64,000 bases of DNA from an uncultured Clostridia bacterium. Its GTDB lineage: Bacteria; Bacillota; Clostridia; TANB77; CAG-508. How positions within the stretch are numbered: the first letter of the stretch is position 1; each line of letters opens with the position of its first letter. Positions 1 to 8,631 of this stretch are shown in pieces. The notes beneath the pieces were generated by a model that was given only the letters and a program-made list of their open reading frames with translations, made no database searches and was not told the DNA's origin. Location of the stretch: NCBI GenBank assembly GCA_948934525.1, contig CAQZSK010000005.1, forward strand, positions 29,483 through 93,482, in the 5' to 3' direction. Position numbers and translations under genes: made by a program.

Positions 1-1630
1 CTCTCTTTGACAACATTTCAGCAAGATTATTCACTAAGAAAGATGTACCATTCTTGGAAGTTCCTACAAAAGCAACTACCTTTTTATCTCTTGTTAATAG
101 TCCACTTAAATCAACATTGCTTAAACTGTATTTTCCAGTATTTTGTACAGCTTGTGCAGTAGCTGTTCCAAAATTTGGTATTGCACTTGGTGCTTGTGTC
201 TCAGAAGACATTGTATTTATAAATTCATTGCTTGTTGGTTGGGGTAAATCACTTTCTTGTTGAGCAATATACATGTTTTCATCATCTAGTCCTGGCAAAA
301 CCATATCTGAGTAAGTTGTACTATTGGTTTGAGGAATACTTTCTGTATTTTCTTCTCCTAATTCAAATAAATTAATTGGTGCATCATTTACTTTTGGTTC
401 TTCTGGCATTGATGTATTGCTTTCTTCTATTTGTTCTTTTTTAGGTCTTCCTCTTCCACGTTTTTTAGTTTCTTCTACTACTGGTGTGGCATTCTCCTGC
501 CCCTTTTTAGGTCTTCCTCTCTTCTTAGGCTGAACTGTTAATACTTCCTGTGATTCTTCTATTGACTCTTGTGGCATTACTGGTGCTTGGTCCTCATCTT
601 CAAAGCCAGCTATTATAGGTGCTTCTACAGATTTTGGTTCAACTGCAGGTGTTGTAATATCTCCTAAAATATCATCAATACCTTGTGAAGGTATATTTTC
701 TTCTGGCATTGGAACTACAGGCTCTTCTATTTTTCTAATATTAGAAGTATTAATCGTAGATGGAATAACTACTGGTTCTGTAATTTTATTTTGTTTTAAA
801 TTCTTTTCTACAAATTCTAATTCTGGCACTTCATTTTTGACAGAAGCTTTTCCTACCTTTTTATCCATTTTTATATTCTTCTGACGTTCTGTATCTTTAG
901 ACACTTTTACAGCTTTTGTTGCTGTACTTCCAGATCCAAAAGCGACAACTTCCTGATACTTTGGACTGTTTGCTTCTAACACAGCCTTTACTCCTAATGG
1001 CAAAAATTTTGCAATTAATCGTAGCTGTGCATCTGTATATTGACTAGCAATATGTTCAAAACTTTCTACATATTTTTCTTCACTTTTCCCTAATTTTTTA
1101 TAATGGTTTAAAATATTTTGAATTTCAGCTTCACTAACATCGCCTTCATTTTCTACTTTATAATCTACATCTTCTGCATCAATACGATAATAAGATTTTG
1201 CTTCTTTCTTTCCACGTGGTCTATTTAATAGTTCACACACAGTTGTAATACTTCTATCTTTTCCAAGAAGCGCATTGTATACACCAATACCAAATAATTT
1301 AACAAGTAATGGTTCTGATTTTTCTCTTCTATCAGCACAAATCAAAATAATCGGAATATCATTTCCTGATTGATTTGTTGCCTCATCACTAATATTGTCC
1401 ATTTTTTCAAAAATAAACTTATCAATTGCGTCATAATTATTATTTGAAAATGGCTCTAAATCTTCACTTATAACAATTCTGTCATAGCTTTTGTCTCTTT
1501 GTAACTCTTTTACAATTGCATTAAAATAATAGACATTTTTTGCTGAGATAATTTCCTTATAATCTTGTTGATATCTTTTAATAATTGACTCAGAAATGTT
1601 CTCATTATTAACTGCAAATAATACTTTCAT
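1..1630 (-). CDS. Receiver-like / P-loop ATPase (TadZ/CpaE-like), partial at window edge
   Basis: An open frame of about 543 codons starts at ATG 1630 and runs off the left edge with no stop. The N-terminal ~110 residues look like a pseudo-receiver domain (MKVLFAVNNENISES, then DRIVISEDLEPF and IPIILICADRR). A long Pro/Glu-rich linker follows, carrying two AT-hook-like basic clusters, KKRGRPKKG and KKRGRGRPKK (about 440-530). The frame ends in a P-loop-like segment, VVAFVGTSKNGTS. A receiver domain followed by a deviant Walker ATPase is the TadZ/CpaE/MinD-like plan that localises pilus or secretion machines. It lies 5 nt after the pilin-like gene at 1636-2043, so the two are probably one operon. 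Family assignment is inference; the linker and AT-hook motifs are unusual. No in-frame CGG codon was seen. Confidence 0.55.
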   Translation of the reverse strand, partial: MKVLFAVNNENISESIIKRYQQDYKEIISAKNVYYFNAIVKELQRDKSYDRIVISEDLEPFSNNNYDAIDKFIFEKMDNISDEATNQSGNDIPIILICADRREKSEPLLVKLFGIGVYNALLGKDRSITTVCELLNRPRGKKEAKSYYRIDAEDVDYKVENEGDVSEAEIQNILNHYKKLGKSEEKYVESFEHIASQYTDAQLRLIAKFLPLGVKAVLEANSPKYQEVVAFGSGSTATKAVKVSKDTERQKNIKMDKKVGKASVKNEVPELEFVEKNLKQNKITEPVVIPSTINTSNIRKIEEPVVPMPEENIPSQGIDDILGDITTPAVEPKSVEAPIIAGFEDEDQAPVMPQESIEESQEVLTVQPKKRGRPKKGQENATPVVEETKKRGRGRPKKEQIEESNTSMPEEPKVNDAPINLFELGEENTESIPQTNSTTYSDMVLPGLDDENMYIAQQESDLPQPTSNEFINTMSSETQAPSAIPNFGTATAQAVQNTGKYSLSNVDLSGLLTRDKKVVAFVGTSKNGTSFLVNNLAEMLSKR

Positions 1631-1635
1631 TTGTT

Positions 1636-2043
1636 TTAACCCCTCCAACCTCTAACAACGATTGCAAAAATCAATGGCAATACTTGGCAGATTACCATTA
1701 CTGTTATAATAGCAACTAATACACCAAAACCTTTATCTTGAACATCTAGTTTTCTAATACCAATTACATAACGATAAATAGCTGCAATCACGATTCCTAC
1801 AAATCCGAAAGGAATACTATATATTCTTACAATATTTAAAAAATATGCTACCATTCCATAAGTATCATTTCCATAAGCTGCTTGATAATCTTCTAATGCT
1901 TTCCAGGCTTTATCCTTTAAAGCTACCAGATTACTAGTTGCTGTTTCAGCAGTTAAGGTATTATTATTTGTGTTAGTAGCGTAAACACTTACTGTTCCAA
2001 AAATTGCTAAAATAATGAATACGACTGCAATTACTTTTTTCAT
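1636..2043 (-). CDS. Small VirB2/TrbC-like membrane protein with signal peptide
   Basis: 135 residues. An N-terminal signal peptide (KKVIAVVFIILAIFGTVSVYA, residues 2-22, AxA-type cleavage) precedes an Asn/Thr-rich polar stretch and two hydrophobic helices at about 70-92 and 105-130, separated by a short basic loop (YRYVIGIRKLDVQDKG). A signal peptide plus two membrane helices and a short loop is the architecture of VirB2/TrbC-like pilins and related small subunits of secretion systems. The adjacent ATPase on the same strand supports a pilus or secretion role. No sequence motif proves it, and it could be another small membrane protein. Confidence 0.5.
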   Translation of the reverse strand: MKKVIAVVFIILAIFGTVSVYATNTNNNTLTAETATSNLVALKDKAWKALEDYQAAYGNDTYGMVAYFLNIVRIYSIPFGFVGIVIAAIYRYVIGIRKLDVQDKGFGVLVAIITVMVICQVLPLIFAIVVRGWRG

Positions 2044-2149
2044 AAATCAATTGCCCCTTCCTAATTTTGTTCCATAATATTCCTATTTTTCTACTAGCAT
2101 ATATCATACAATAAACTCTTTAAAATAGCAAGAAGAAAACTACATTTTT

Positions 2150-3388
2150 TTATAAATTCTGATATAAATATTTCATCCAACGATATACTCCATTTGCCCA
2201 ATTTTTATCAGTTGCATATCTAACATTGACACCTGATAAAGTTGGTCCATTATAATAAGTACCTGCCGCCTTATTTCCACCATAAATTTTTGTACCTACT
2301 GGATTTAAGTAATACTTAGCAAATACTCTAGCTACTAAATCAATTCCTTCTGAATAGTCATTAAACTGATAACTACTTTCATATGGATTTCTATCATATG
2401 CCCCATAACCAAATAAGTTATTTTTATTAGAAGCAATTGAAGAACCTCCCCATCCACTTTCATGAATTGCTACTGCTGCTAAAAAGACTCCATTTATATT
2501 GTACTGTTTTTCTGCATAGTAAAAATATTGTGCATTGTTTTTAAAAATATTCTTGGTATCTTTTGGCTCATTAGCAAATATTTTCTTAAATTGTTCCAAA
2601 GATAAACCACTTGGTTTATTCAATGCCATATTGAAACTTAATTTATTTAATAACTGCTGTTTTGTATATTGACTTGCACCACTAGCCTCTTCTTTACTAC
2701 TATTAGGCTCTAAATAGGTAAAACATTCTGCTTTTGCCCAACCAATATAACTTTGATATTGTATCTGATACCAGTTTTCTTTCTTATTTAATAGCTTTAC
2801 TTGTGTATCTTTATTGAGTGAAATTAGTTTTTGAGCATTGTCATTTGCTTCAATTCTAACAGCAAGTAAACTAGAGGTAACATAAATGTTATCTCCTGAT
2901 TTCACTCTATAGTTACTACGATAGGAAGCTGTTCCTATTGCTACCATTTTATTTACAGAGGACTTTGTTACCTTATTTCCAATTTCTTCTTCCGAAATTA
3001 GCTTTTCCCCCTCATAAATCTTCTTTGTATAAATTTCTTGTTTTCCATCTATTCCTTCTTGCATTACTTGGAGCATTCCTTTTGGAAGTTCTGGATTTTC
3101 TATGTACTTTGTTGTATATTCTAAGTCTTTTTCCGTTGTAATAATTTCTTCTTTTTTGATATTTTGGCTGTTGCTTGCTATAATCTCTTTAATGTCTATT
3201 TCTTTTTGCTCTATATCTATTTTAGAATTCAATTCTGTTTCTAACTCTTCATTTTGCTCTTTTTCTAAGTCCATTGAATAACTTCTTTTTGGAATCAGCA
3301 TAAAACTAAAATAAATCACTACTATTATACAGAAAATAGCCAATATTGGCACTCTATTCTTCTTCTTTTCTTTCGTTTGTTTTCTCAT
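2150..3388 (-). CDS. Secreted SH3 / endo-beta-N-acetylglucosaminidase (GH73)
   Basis: 412 residues. An N-terminal membrane anchor (RVPILAIFCIIVVIYF, about 12-27) is followed by a Glu/Lys-rich stalk, a bacterial SH3 domain (about 160-225, ending IGWAKAECF) and a C-terminal glucosaminidase domain (about 285-412). The catalytic Glu lies in AIHESGWG, followed by NNLFGYGAYD and a YAxDxxW-type motif (YATDKNWANGVYRWM), as in LytG/GH73 peptidoglycan hydrolases. It cleaves N-acetylglucosaminyl bonds of the wall during growth or division. The start follows a GGTGA Shine-Dalgarno. It stands alone upstream of the pilin-like gene. Confidence 0.85.
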   Translation of the reverse strand: MRKQTKEKKKNRVPILAIFCIIVVIYFSFMLIPKRSYSMDLEKEQNEELETELNSKIDIEQKEIDIKEIIASNSQNIKKEEIITTEKDLEYTTKYIENPELPKGMLQVMQEGIDGKQEIYTKKIYEGEKLISEEEIGNKVTKSSVNKMVAIGTASYRSNYRVKSGDNIYVTSSLLAVRIEANDNAQKLISLNKDTQVKLLNKKENWYQIQYQSYIGWAKAECFTYLEPNSSKEEASGASQYTKQQLLNKLSFNMALNKPSGLSLEQFKKIFANEPKDTKNIFKNNAQYFYYAEKQYNINGVFLAAVAIHESGWGGSSIASNKNNLFGYGAYDRNPYESSYQFNDYSEGIDLVARVFAKYYLNPVGTKIYGGNKAAGTYYNGPTLSGVNVRYATDKNWANGVYRWMKYLYQNL

Positions 3389-3491
3389 TTTTTCTCACCT
3401 GATATTATTGTAATATTTCTGTCGTTTTTTGTCAATTTCATTTTTTGGTAAAAAAGAAAAACAGTCGACTATTTTTATCAACTGTTTTTGG

Positions 3492-3572
3492 TGCTGATGG
3501 TGGGACTCGAACCCACATGATTTCTCGCTGGATTTTGAATCCAGTGCGTATACCAATTTCGCCACATCAGCA
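3492..3572 (-). tRNA. tRNA-Leu(CAA)
   Basis: Reverse-complement cloverleaf of 81 nt. The acceptor TGCTGAT pairs with ATCAGCA. The anticodon loop is TTCAAAA with anticodon CAA (reads UUG). The variable arm is long, as expected for a class II tRNA, and the T arm contains GGGTTCGAGTCCC. No CCA is encoded. The ORF that can be drawn across it is spurious. Confidence 0.96.
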
Positions 3573-3724
3573 TATTTTCTTGTCAGATACATGACCAATT
3601 TATAATATCAAAAATTTTAAAAAATAGCAATATCTTTTTATTAATATTTTTATTTTCTTAGGTCAGGCACGACAGCTATTCCTTAAACATATAATTCCTA
3701 TATATCAATTTGGAGGTATGTTTT

Positions 3725-4423
3725 ATGTTGGTTCTTTCTCTTGCTGGTTTTGCTGCCTTTTTACAATCTGCAGTTTGTCTTGTTGGATATATTTCAAATA
3801 ACTCGCTATTTCCAGAACCTTTAAGTACTGAAGAAGAAAAAAAATATCTAGATCTCTTTAAAAGCGGTGATGAAGAAGCTCGAAATATTCTAATAGAACA
3901 TAATTTAAGGTTAGTAGCTCATATTTCTAAAAAATATAGTACTACCAATGTTGACCAAGATGATTTGATTTCTATTGGTACTATTGGATTAATTAAAGGA
4001 ATCAATAGTTTTGACAATTCTAAAGGTATAAAGCTCGCTACATATACTGCTAGATGCATCGAAAATGAAATATTAATGTTTTTACGTTCAACAAAAAAGC
4101 TTAGCTCTGAAGTGTATTTAGAAGATCCTATTGGAAAAGATAAAGATGATAATACCGTTACACTTCAAGAAGTACTAGAAAACAGTGATAAAAACATTGA
4201 AGATGAAGTTGATTTGAAATTCAAAGTAAAACAGCTTTATGAAAAAATGAAAGAAGTTTTAAAATCCCGCGAACGAACTATTTTAGAATTACGTTTTGGT
4301 TTAGGAGGACAAAAGCCTCAAACACAAAATGAAATTGCAGATAGTATGGGAATTTCTCGTTCTTATGTTTCCAGAATTGAGACAAAAGCAATTGGAAAAT
4401 TAGCAAGGGAAATTAAAGAATAA
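3725..4423 (+). CDS. sigK: RNA polymerase sigma-K (late mother-cell sporulation sigma factor)
   Basis: 232 residues from ATG 3725, chosen because GGAGGT lies 7 nt upstream; an upstream TTG would bury this ribosome site. The N-terminus is the hydrophobic pro-sequence typical of pro-SigK (LVLSLAGFAAFLQSAVCLVGYI), followed by the PLSxEEEKKYLxLxxxGDEEARNxLIEHNLRLVAHI region 2 signature, DLISIGTIGLIKGI and region 4 (LRFGLGG, SRSYVSRIE). SigK drives spore coat and maturation genes in the mother cell after SpoIVFB-type cleavage of the pro-sequence. The gene is continuous here, with no skin element. An M50 protease (49956-50684) and a SpoIVB-like peptidase (17908-18579) occur elsewhere in the window. 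Confidence 0.93.
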   Translation: MLVLSLAGFAAFLQSAVCLVGYISNNSLFPEPLSTEEEKKYLDLFKSGDEEARNILIEHNLRLVAHISKKYSTTNVDQDDLISIGTIGLIKGINSFDNSKGIKLATYTARCIENEILMFLRSTKKLSSEVYLEDPIGKDKDDNTVTLQEVLENSDKNIEDEVDLKFKVKQLYEKMKEVLKSRERTILELRFGLGGQKPQTQNEIADSMGISRSYVSRIETKAIGKLAREIKE

Positions 4424-4442
4424 CTTTATCATATATATGCAA

Positions 4443-4475
4443 AAGGAGAACCCTATTAATTGTTCTCCTTTTTTC
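4443..4475 (+). terminator. Rho-independent terminator after sigK
   Basis: Stem AAGGAGAAC / GTTCTCCTT with a 10-nt loop followed by a T run. It lies between the convergent sigK and ComEC-like genes and probably serves sigK. Confidence 0.85.
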
Positions 4476-5422
4476 TATTGTTTTCTTTGCTCTATAAATA
4501 TGTTGCCTACTTCATCTGTTCTATAAACTTTACTTTCAATTTCTTCTAATCTTTCTATTACTTCTTGATCAGGGTGGTTATAGGAATTGTCCTTTCCTAC
4601 TGAAATAATAGAAATTTCTGGTGCTACTCTTTGTATAAACTTTTCACTACTACTAGTGTCTGAACCATGGTGCCCCACCTTTAAAATATTTGCCTTCATG
4701 TCGTCTTTTGTTGTAGTCTTTAATATATTTTCTTCTACTTCCTTTTCACTATCTCCAGTAAATAAATACGTTAAGTCATCAAATTTCATTTGAATAATAA
4801 TAGAAGATAAATTTAGATTTTTAACATTGTTATCTACTGCCAAAACTTTACATTCTGCTTGTCCTATCATAAAGGTATCTTTTACTTTTGGTGTCGTAAT
4901 CATCAGCTCTTTTTCCTGAACTGCATCTAAGACATCTTCAAAAGTCTTTGTATTCGTTTTCACTTTTGGCATATAAATCGTTCCAACTTCAAAATTCTTG
5001 ATAATGTCATCTAATCCACCAATATGGTCTTCATGTGGATGTGTCCCTATTAAATAATCAATTTTAGTAATACCTAATGTTTTCAAATTTTGTACTAATA
5101 ATTCTCCATCCTCATTATTTCCTGCATCAATTAACATAGTTTGCTCTTCATTCATAACCAATATGCTATCAGCTTGCCCCACATCAAAAAAGTATACCTT
5201 TAAATTTTGTTTGTTCTCAGACAAGAAATCTTTTGTTATTTTTGTTCCTGTTTTAATGGTTATATTTTGTAAGTTTTCAGGTTTTACAATATTAATAGGA
5301 ATTGTATTTCCAATTGTCTCAGTAGTACCAAATTCCATTCCTACAAATGACAAAATAGCAACTACAATAATTGATACTATATAAATGATTAATTTATTTA
5401 AACCACTTTTTCTTCTTCCCAT
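4475..5422 (-). CDS. ComEC/Rec2-like extracellular metallo-beta-lactamase-fold hydrolase
   Basis: 315 residues. One N-terminal membrane helix (LIIYIVSIIVVAILSFVGMEF) anchors an outward-facing metallo-beta-lactamase domain. Metal ligands are visible in GTHPHEDHIGGLDD (HxHxDH), in FTGDSEKEVEE and in VGHHGSDTSSS. It resembles the C-terminal hydrolase domain of ComEC expressed as a free protein, with Zn-dependent phosphodiesterase/nuclease-type chemistry expected. It follows the DUF3006 gene by 3 nt, a pairing that recurs in Firmicutes, so the two are probably co-translated. Substrate unknown. Confidence 0.8.
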   Translation of the reverse strand: MGRRKSGLNKLIIYIVSIIVVAILSFVGMEFGTTETIGNTIPINIVKPENLQNITIKTGTKITKDFLSENKQNLKVYFFDVGQADSILVMNEEQTMLIDAGNNEDGELLVQNLKTLGITKIDYLIGTHPHEDHIGGLDDIIKNFEVGTIYMPKVKTNTKTFEDVLDAVQEKELMITTPKVKDTFMIGQAECKVLAVDNNVKNLNLSSIIIQMKFDDLTYLFTGDSEKEVEENILKTTTKDDMKANILKVGHHGSDTSSSEKFIQRVAPEISIISVGKDNSYNHPDQEVIERLEEIESKVYRTDEVGNIFIEQRKQ

Positions 5423-5425
5423 AAT

Positions 5426-5755
5426 CTATTTCCACACATCTTTCATTTTTTGTTCTATCCTTTTTTCGATTTCCTTTGAAGTGTTTAATTCATATTTGTT
5501 GTTATTCCATTTTAGAATACTACCTTCCTGAACACTTTCTGGCAGATCTGACAGCTGAATATTTTGCATTTTCTTTGTTTTTCGATTTTCACATACAGCA
5601 ATGTCTCCTTCTATTCTATCTACTACTAATACTTCCTCCATCTTTTCTAACCTTTCTGCTATTTGTCCTAAAAAATTTTGTATCCAATTTTGTCCAATTG
5701 CTCCTAATCCTAAGTTTAACTTACTCTCTTTTTCACCTAATTGATTTCTTTCCAT
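5426..5755 (-). CDS. DUF3006 domain protein
   Basis: 109 residues. The C-terminal ~70 residues (VVDRIEGDIAVCENRKTKK, then LPESVQEGSILKW) form the small beta-rich DUF3006 domain. The N-terminal ~38 residues are amphipathic. ATG 5755 has a GGAGG Shine-Dalgarno a few bases upstream. It sits 3 nt ahead of the ComEC-like hydrolase, the usual partner of this domain. Its function is unknown; it may modulate or tether that hydrolase. Confidence 0.75.
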   Translation of the reverse strand: MERNQLGEKESKLNLGLGAIGQNWIQNFLGQIAERLEKMEEVLVVDRIEGDIAVCENRKTKKMQNIQLSDLPESVQEGSILKWNNNKYELNTSKEIEKRIEQKMKDVWK

Positions 5756-5786
5756 ATTAGCCTCCTCCTTGTTGCCCCCTCAAATT

Positions 5787-8123
5787 CTAATTAGTTGTTT
5801 TCTTTTTTGCTTCATATTCTGTTATATTTACTTCATTTACTTTGTTGTCATATCCATTTTCCTGATAATTAATACGAATCGTCTTTTCTTTTTTCTTTAT
5901 TAATGTATACTCTTCTAAATTAATTAACACATTTGTTGTTATGTCCATTCCAACAGGTAATGTTTGATTATAATTATCAAACTGAATAATATTTGTATCA
6001 TAAATTAATGGAGAATCTTTTGGCACTTGTATTATATAAAAATTCAGCTTCTCTTCTTTTCCAACCTTTTGTACCATTTTATATAATTCTTCTGTAGCAT
6101 TTAAATTAGCTACTTTTAAATTGTTTATTTCTAAATTAGCTTTCCCTCTTGTAATTTCCGCAATGTAAATTGGCATTTCAAACGGAGTAGTAATTTTGCA
6201 AAATGCTTCTTTTAGTAATTTTAAACTATTTCTTAAATTATCAACATATGTCTCTAATTCTGTGTTTGGCGTAATATTTAATACTTTGTACTTATCTTTC
6301 TCTATTTCACGATGCTTTTCATTGTGCAATGTTTTTATCTTTGTCTTATCTTCTATCATTCCTCCAAAAATATCAAAATCTTTTAATTCAATGGTTTCTA
6401 TATTTTTCTCATATTCTTCTTTTAACTTGTCTAATTCTTGTTGTAGTTTTGATAATTCAGTTTTCTTTAAGTCCTTACTTTTTGTCTTCATCAAAATTTG
6501 GCTAGAAACTAAAACTTGTTGTATTGCAAAAATGCTATCTGTCTCATTTTTAGAAAGCTTTCTTCTTTGCACTTCATCCATTTGTTTTCCTAATTCTTCT
6601 ATATCTTCTTCAAATATAAAACTTTTTCCTATTTTGTCTTTCTCAATTTCTTCCTCTTCTTCTCCTTCATTTAAACCTGGTAACTCATCTTTATTAGTAA
6701 ACTTCCAAAATTCGAAGATACTCTTTTTATGTAATTCAATTTCGTTTAAATAAATATTAGCATTTTTTATTTTGCTCTCTAAATTTATTTTTTTTAGTTC
6801 TAATGCTTTTTCATCCATTTGCAAATTCTTAACCATTTTTTTCCTACCATCTAATTTGGTACAAATTTCAATTAAATCTTCAATGGTATAATTTTCTTTT
6901 ACTTCTTGAATTAGTTCTTGAATAATATTCTCTTTTTTCTTTTCTTCTAATTCTATTTTATTTTGATGGCTTTCCACACTTCCTTGATGTTTTTTACGAT
7001 TTCCAAAATAATATTTAATCTTTCCAAAGAAGGTTTTTTTACATTCTAAAAAAGTAGCAATTTGACGCTGTTTAACCAAATATTCCTCTGTTTGATTTTC
7101 TGTAATTTTCTTTAAATCCTGTAGTTTTCCTTGTACCTCTACTATCTTTCTATCTTCTTCTCCTACTAGTATCTTTTTTTGCTCTACTTGTTCTTTAATA
7201 AACAGTGGTAAAATAGAATATTCCATTTTCACTTTTTCTTCGTGCCAAAATTCTAGTTCCCCTTGTTCTGAAATAGCTGTTTGAAATTTATAATCATTTG
7301 GTAAGCCTGTTGCTAAAATAAAAAGTGCCTTTATAAGCTTATACCATTCAATTGCTTTTTCTTTTGTTTCTAAGGTAATTACATAATTACTTTTTATATC
7401 TCCATATACTTTTGTTTTCCCAACTATTTTTAAAGTCATCTTTCCTTTAATATCATATACTTCATAAATATTAGGCCATTCTTTCGTAAAAAACCATATA
7501 TAATTTTCAATATCTGTGATTTGGCTTTGTACTAAATAATCCCCTGAGTATTCTCGCTGTGTTATTGGCACAAAAATATATTCCTTTTTTCGGGATTTAC
7601 TACATTCTATTTGCTTTTTTAATAAGTAGAAAAATGCGTGATTATTTGTTTCATTTGTAGGTACTAACATAAAATATTTTTGGGAAATATCAGAATAAAA
7701 GACTTGCCAAATATAATTATTAGGATATTTAATTTCATAAGGAAGCTCTTCTTTTAACTTCTTTTGCTCTTTTTCTAATAGTTCTATCTCTTCTTCTTTC
7801 ATTTCCTTTAACATTCTTAAAAAGGTAGCAAACTTTTCAATATTTTCTTCTGACTTTGTATCCAAATAAGCTCCTATAGGAGCTGCTAATTTATATTTTT
7901 GTTCTAGTTCTGTTAATCGATGGGCTGGTGTCAATAAGATCTGAATATCGCAAATTGGAATGTACTTATACACTTTATAGCTTGTTTCCTCGTAAGTTTT
8001 AGCAGGTCTATAACTAAGTGGTGTAAATTCTTTTAAAATTTTAGGAACCCTCGTTATGTTTAATCCTAAATAAGTTAGTTTTTCTTTTATTTCATCTTGA
8101 TTTTCTTCTGTATTTTTAGGCAT
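5787..8123 (-). CDS. Large cytosolic coiled-coil protein of unknown function
   Basis: 778 residues with no family I can recognise. The N-terminal ~330 residues look globular with many aromatic residues (IWFFTKEWPNIYEVYDI, ALFILATGLPNDY). Residues ~330-600 are Lys/Glu-rich heptad-like sequence indicating long coiled coils, with a basic linker (CKKTFFGKIKYYFGNRKKH). The C-terminus (~640-778) is again globular. No signal peptide or membrane helix is evident. AGGAGA precedes the ATG. It lies 31 nt upstream of the DUF3006/ComEC-like pair on the same strand. A scaffolding role is possible, but nothing in the sequence proves a function. Confidence 0.6.
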   Translation of the reverse strand: MPKNTEENQDEIKEKLTYLGLNITRVPKILKEFTPLSYRPAKTYEETSYKVYKYIPICDIQILLTPAHRLTELEQKYKLAAPIGAYLDTKSEENIEKFATFLRMLKEMKEEEIELLEKEQKKLKEELPYEIKYPNNYIWQVFYSDISQKYFMLVPTNETNNHAFFYLLKKQIECSKSRKKEYIFVPITQREYSGDYLVQSQITDIENYIWFFTKEWPNIYEVYDIKGKMTLKIVGKTKVYGDIKSNYVITLETKEKAIEWYKLIKALFILATGLPNDYKFQTAISEQGELEFWHEEKVKMEYSILPLFIKEQVEQKKILVGEEDRKIVEVQGKLQDLKKITENQTEEYLVKQRQIATFLECKKTFFGKIKYYFGNRKKHQGSVESHQNKIELEEKKKENIIQELIQEVKENYTIEDLIEICTKLDGRKKMVKNLQMDEKALELKKINLESKIKNANIYLNEIELHKKSIFEFWKFTNKDELPGLNEGEEEEEIEKDKIGKSFIFEEDIEELGKQMDEVQRRKLSKNETDSIFAIQQVLVSSQILMKTKSKDLKKTELSKLQQELDKLKEEYEKNIETIELKDFDIFGGMIEDKTKIKTLHNEKHREIEKDKYKVLNITPNTELETYVDNLRNSLKLLKEAFCKITTPFEMPIYIAEITRGKANLEINNLKVANLNATEELYKMVQKVGKEEKLNFYIIQVPKDSPLIYDTNIIQFDNYNQTLPVGMDITTNVLINLEEYTLIKKKEKTIRINYQENGYDNKVNEVNITEYEAKKKTTN

Positions 8124-8206
8124 TTTCAGGTACTTTCTCCTATTCTCTTTTTTCTGTTAAAAGTATATCATAAAAGTTTTCCTCTTGACAACACGTTTTA
8201 GTAAAT

Positions 8207-8235
8207 TTGATGTTCTTAACATAATGTGATATACT
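8207..8235 (+). promoter_or_regulatory. Sigma-A-type promoter of the orphan gene at 8290
   Basis: TTGATG (8207-8212), 17-nt spacer, TATACT (8230-8235). It lies about 55 bp before the ATG at 8290. Confidence 0.6.
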
Positions 8236-8289
8236 AATAATGCTTTTGTCTAAAATAGACAAGCTATTTTATTTGATTGGAGTGATAAC

Positions 8290-8568
8290 ATGAATGTGGC
8301 CTTATTCTTTACAGAACCTCTGTTGAATGATGATGGCGTTGTAATCAAGGTGCAAACTCCAGCTGGCGAGATGCCTAGCATTTCTTGTATGGGTTGCTAT
8401 TTCTTCAACGTTCCTACTGAGCAGCTTAGCGCTTTTCAAGCAAAAGTTGTCGCCGAAGGTGGGAAACTGGAAATAGAATCCAAAGAAAATCTTCATTACA
8501 GATTCCATGGCAAACACACTTGTGTTCTTGTCAACAGTTTAGCATTTCCCTTCATGTATCAAAACTAA
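8290..8568 (+). CDS. Orphan 92-residue protein, composition unlike neighbours
   Basis: 92 residues with no recognisable family. It is preceded by TTGGAG 8 nt before the ATG and a consensus promoter, and followed by its own terminator, so it is a free-standing transcription unit. Codon use is richer in G+C than flanking genes (GGCGTT, GCTGGCGAG, CAGCTTAGC). A CxxC pair (SCMGCYFF) and a His-rich patch (HYRFHGKH) are visible; there is no signal peptide. It is the only plus-strand gene in a minus-strand region. Recent acquisition is plausible. Function unknown. Confidence 0.6.
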   Translation: MNVALFFTEPLLNDDGVVIKVQTPAGEMPSISCMGCYFFNVPTEQLSAFQAKVVAEGGKLEIESKENLHYRFHGKHTCVLVNSLAFPFMYQN

Positions 8569-8575
8569 TCCAAAC

Positions 8576-8612
8576 AAAAGGAGTTTGCTAGTAATAGCAA
8601 CTCCTTTTAATT
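8576..8612 (+). terminator. Terminator between orphan gene and thrS (bidirectional)
   Basis: Inverted repeat AAAAGGAGT...ACTCCTTTT (inner TGCTA/TAGCA also pairs) followed by T-rich sequence on both strands. It separates the convergent genes at 8290 and thrS. Confidence 0.8.
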
Positions 8613-8631
8613 ATATATCATTTCCTACAAT

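Noticed and set aside
3395..3598. 67-codon ORF on the minus strand
   Set aside because: It runs through tRNA-Leu and has no ribosome site or homology.
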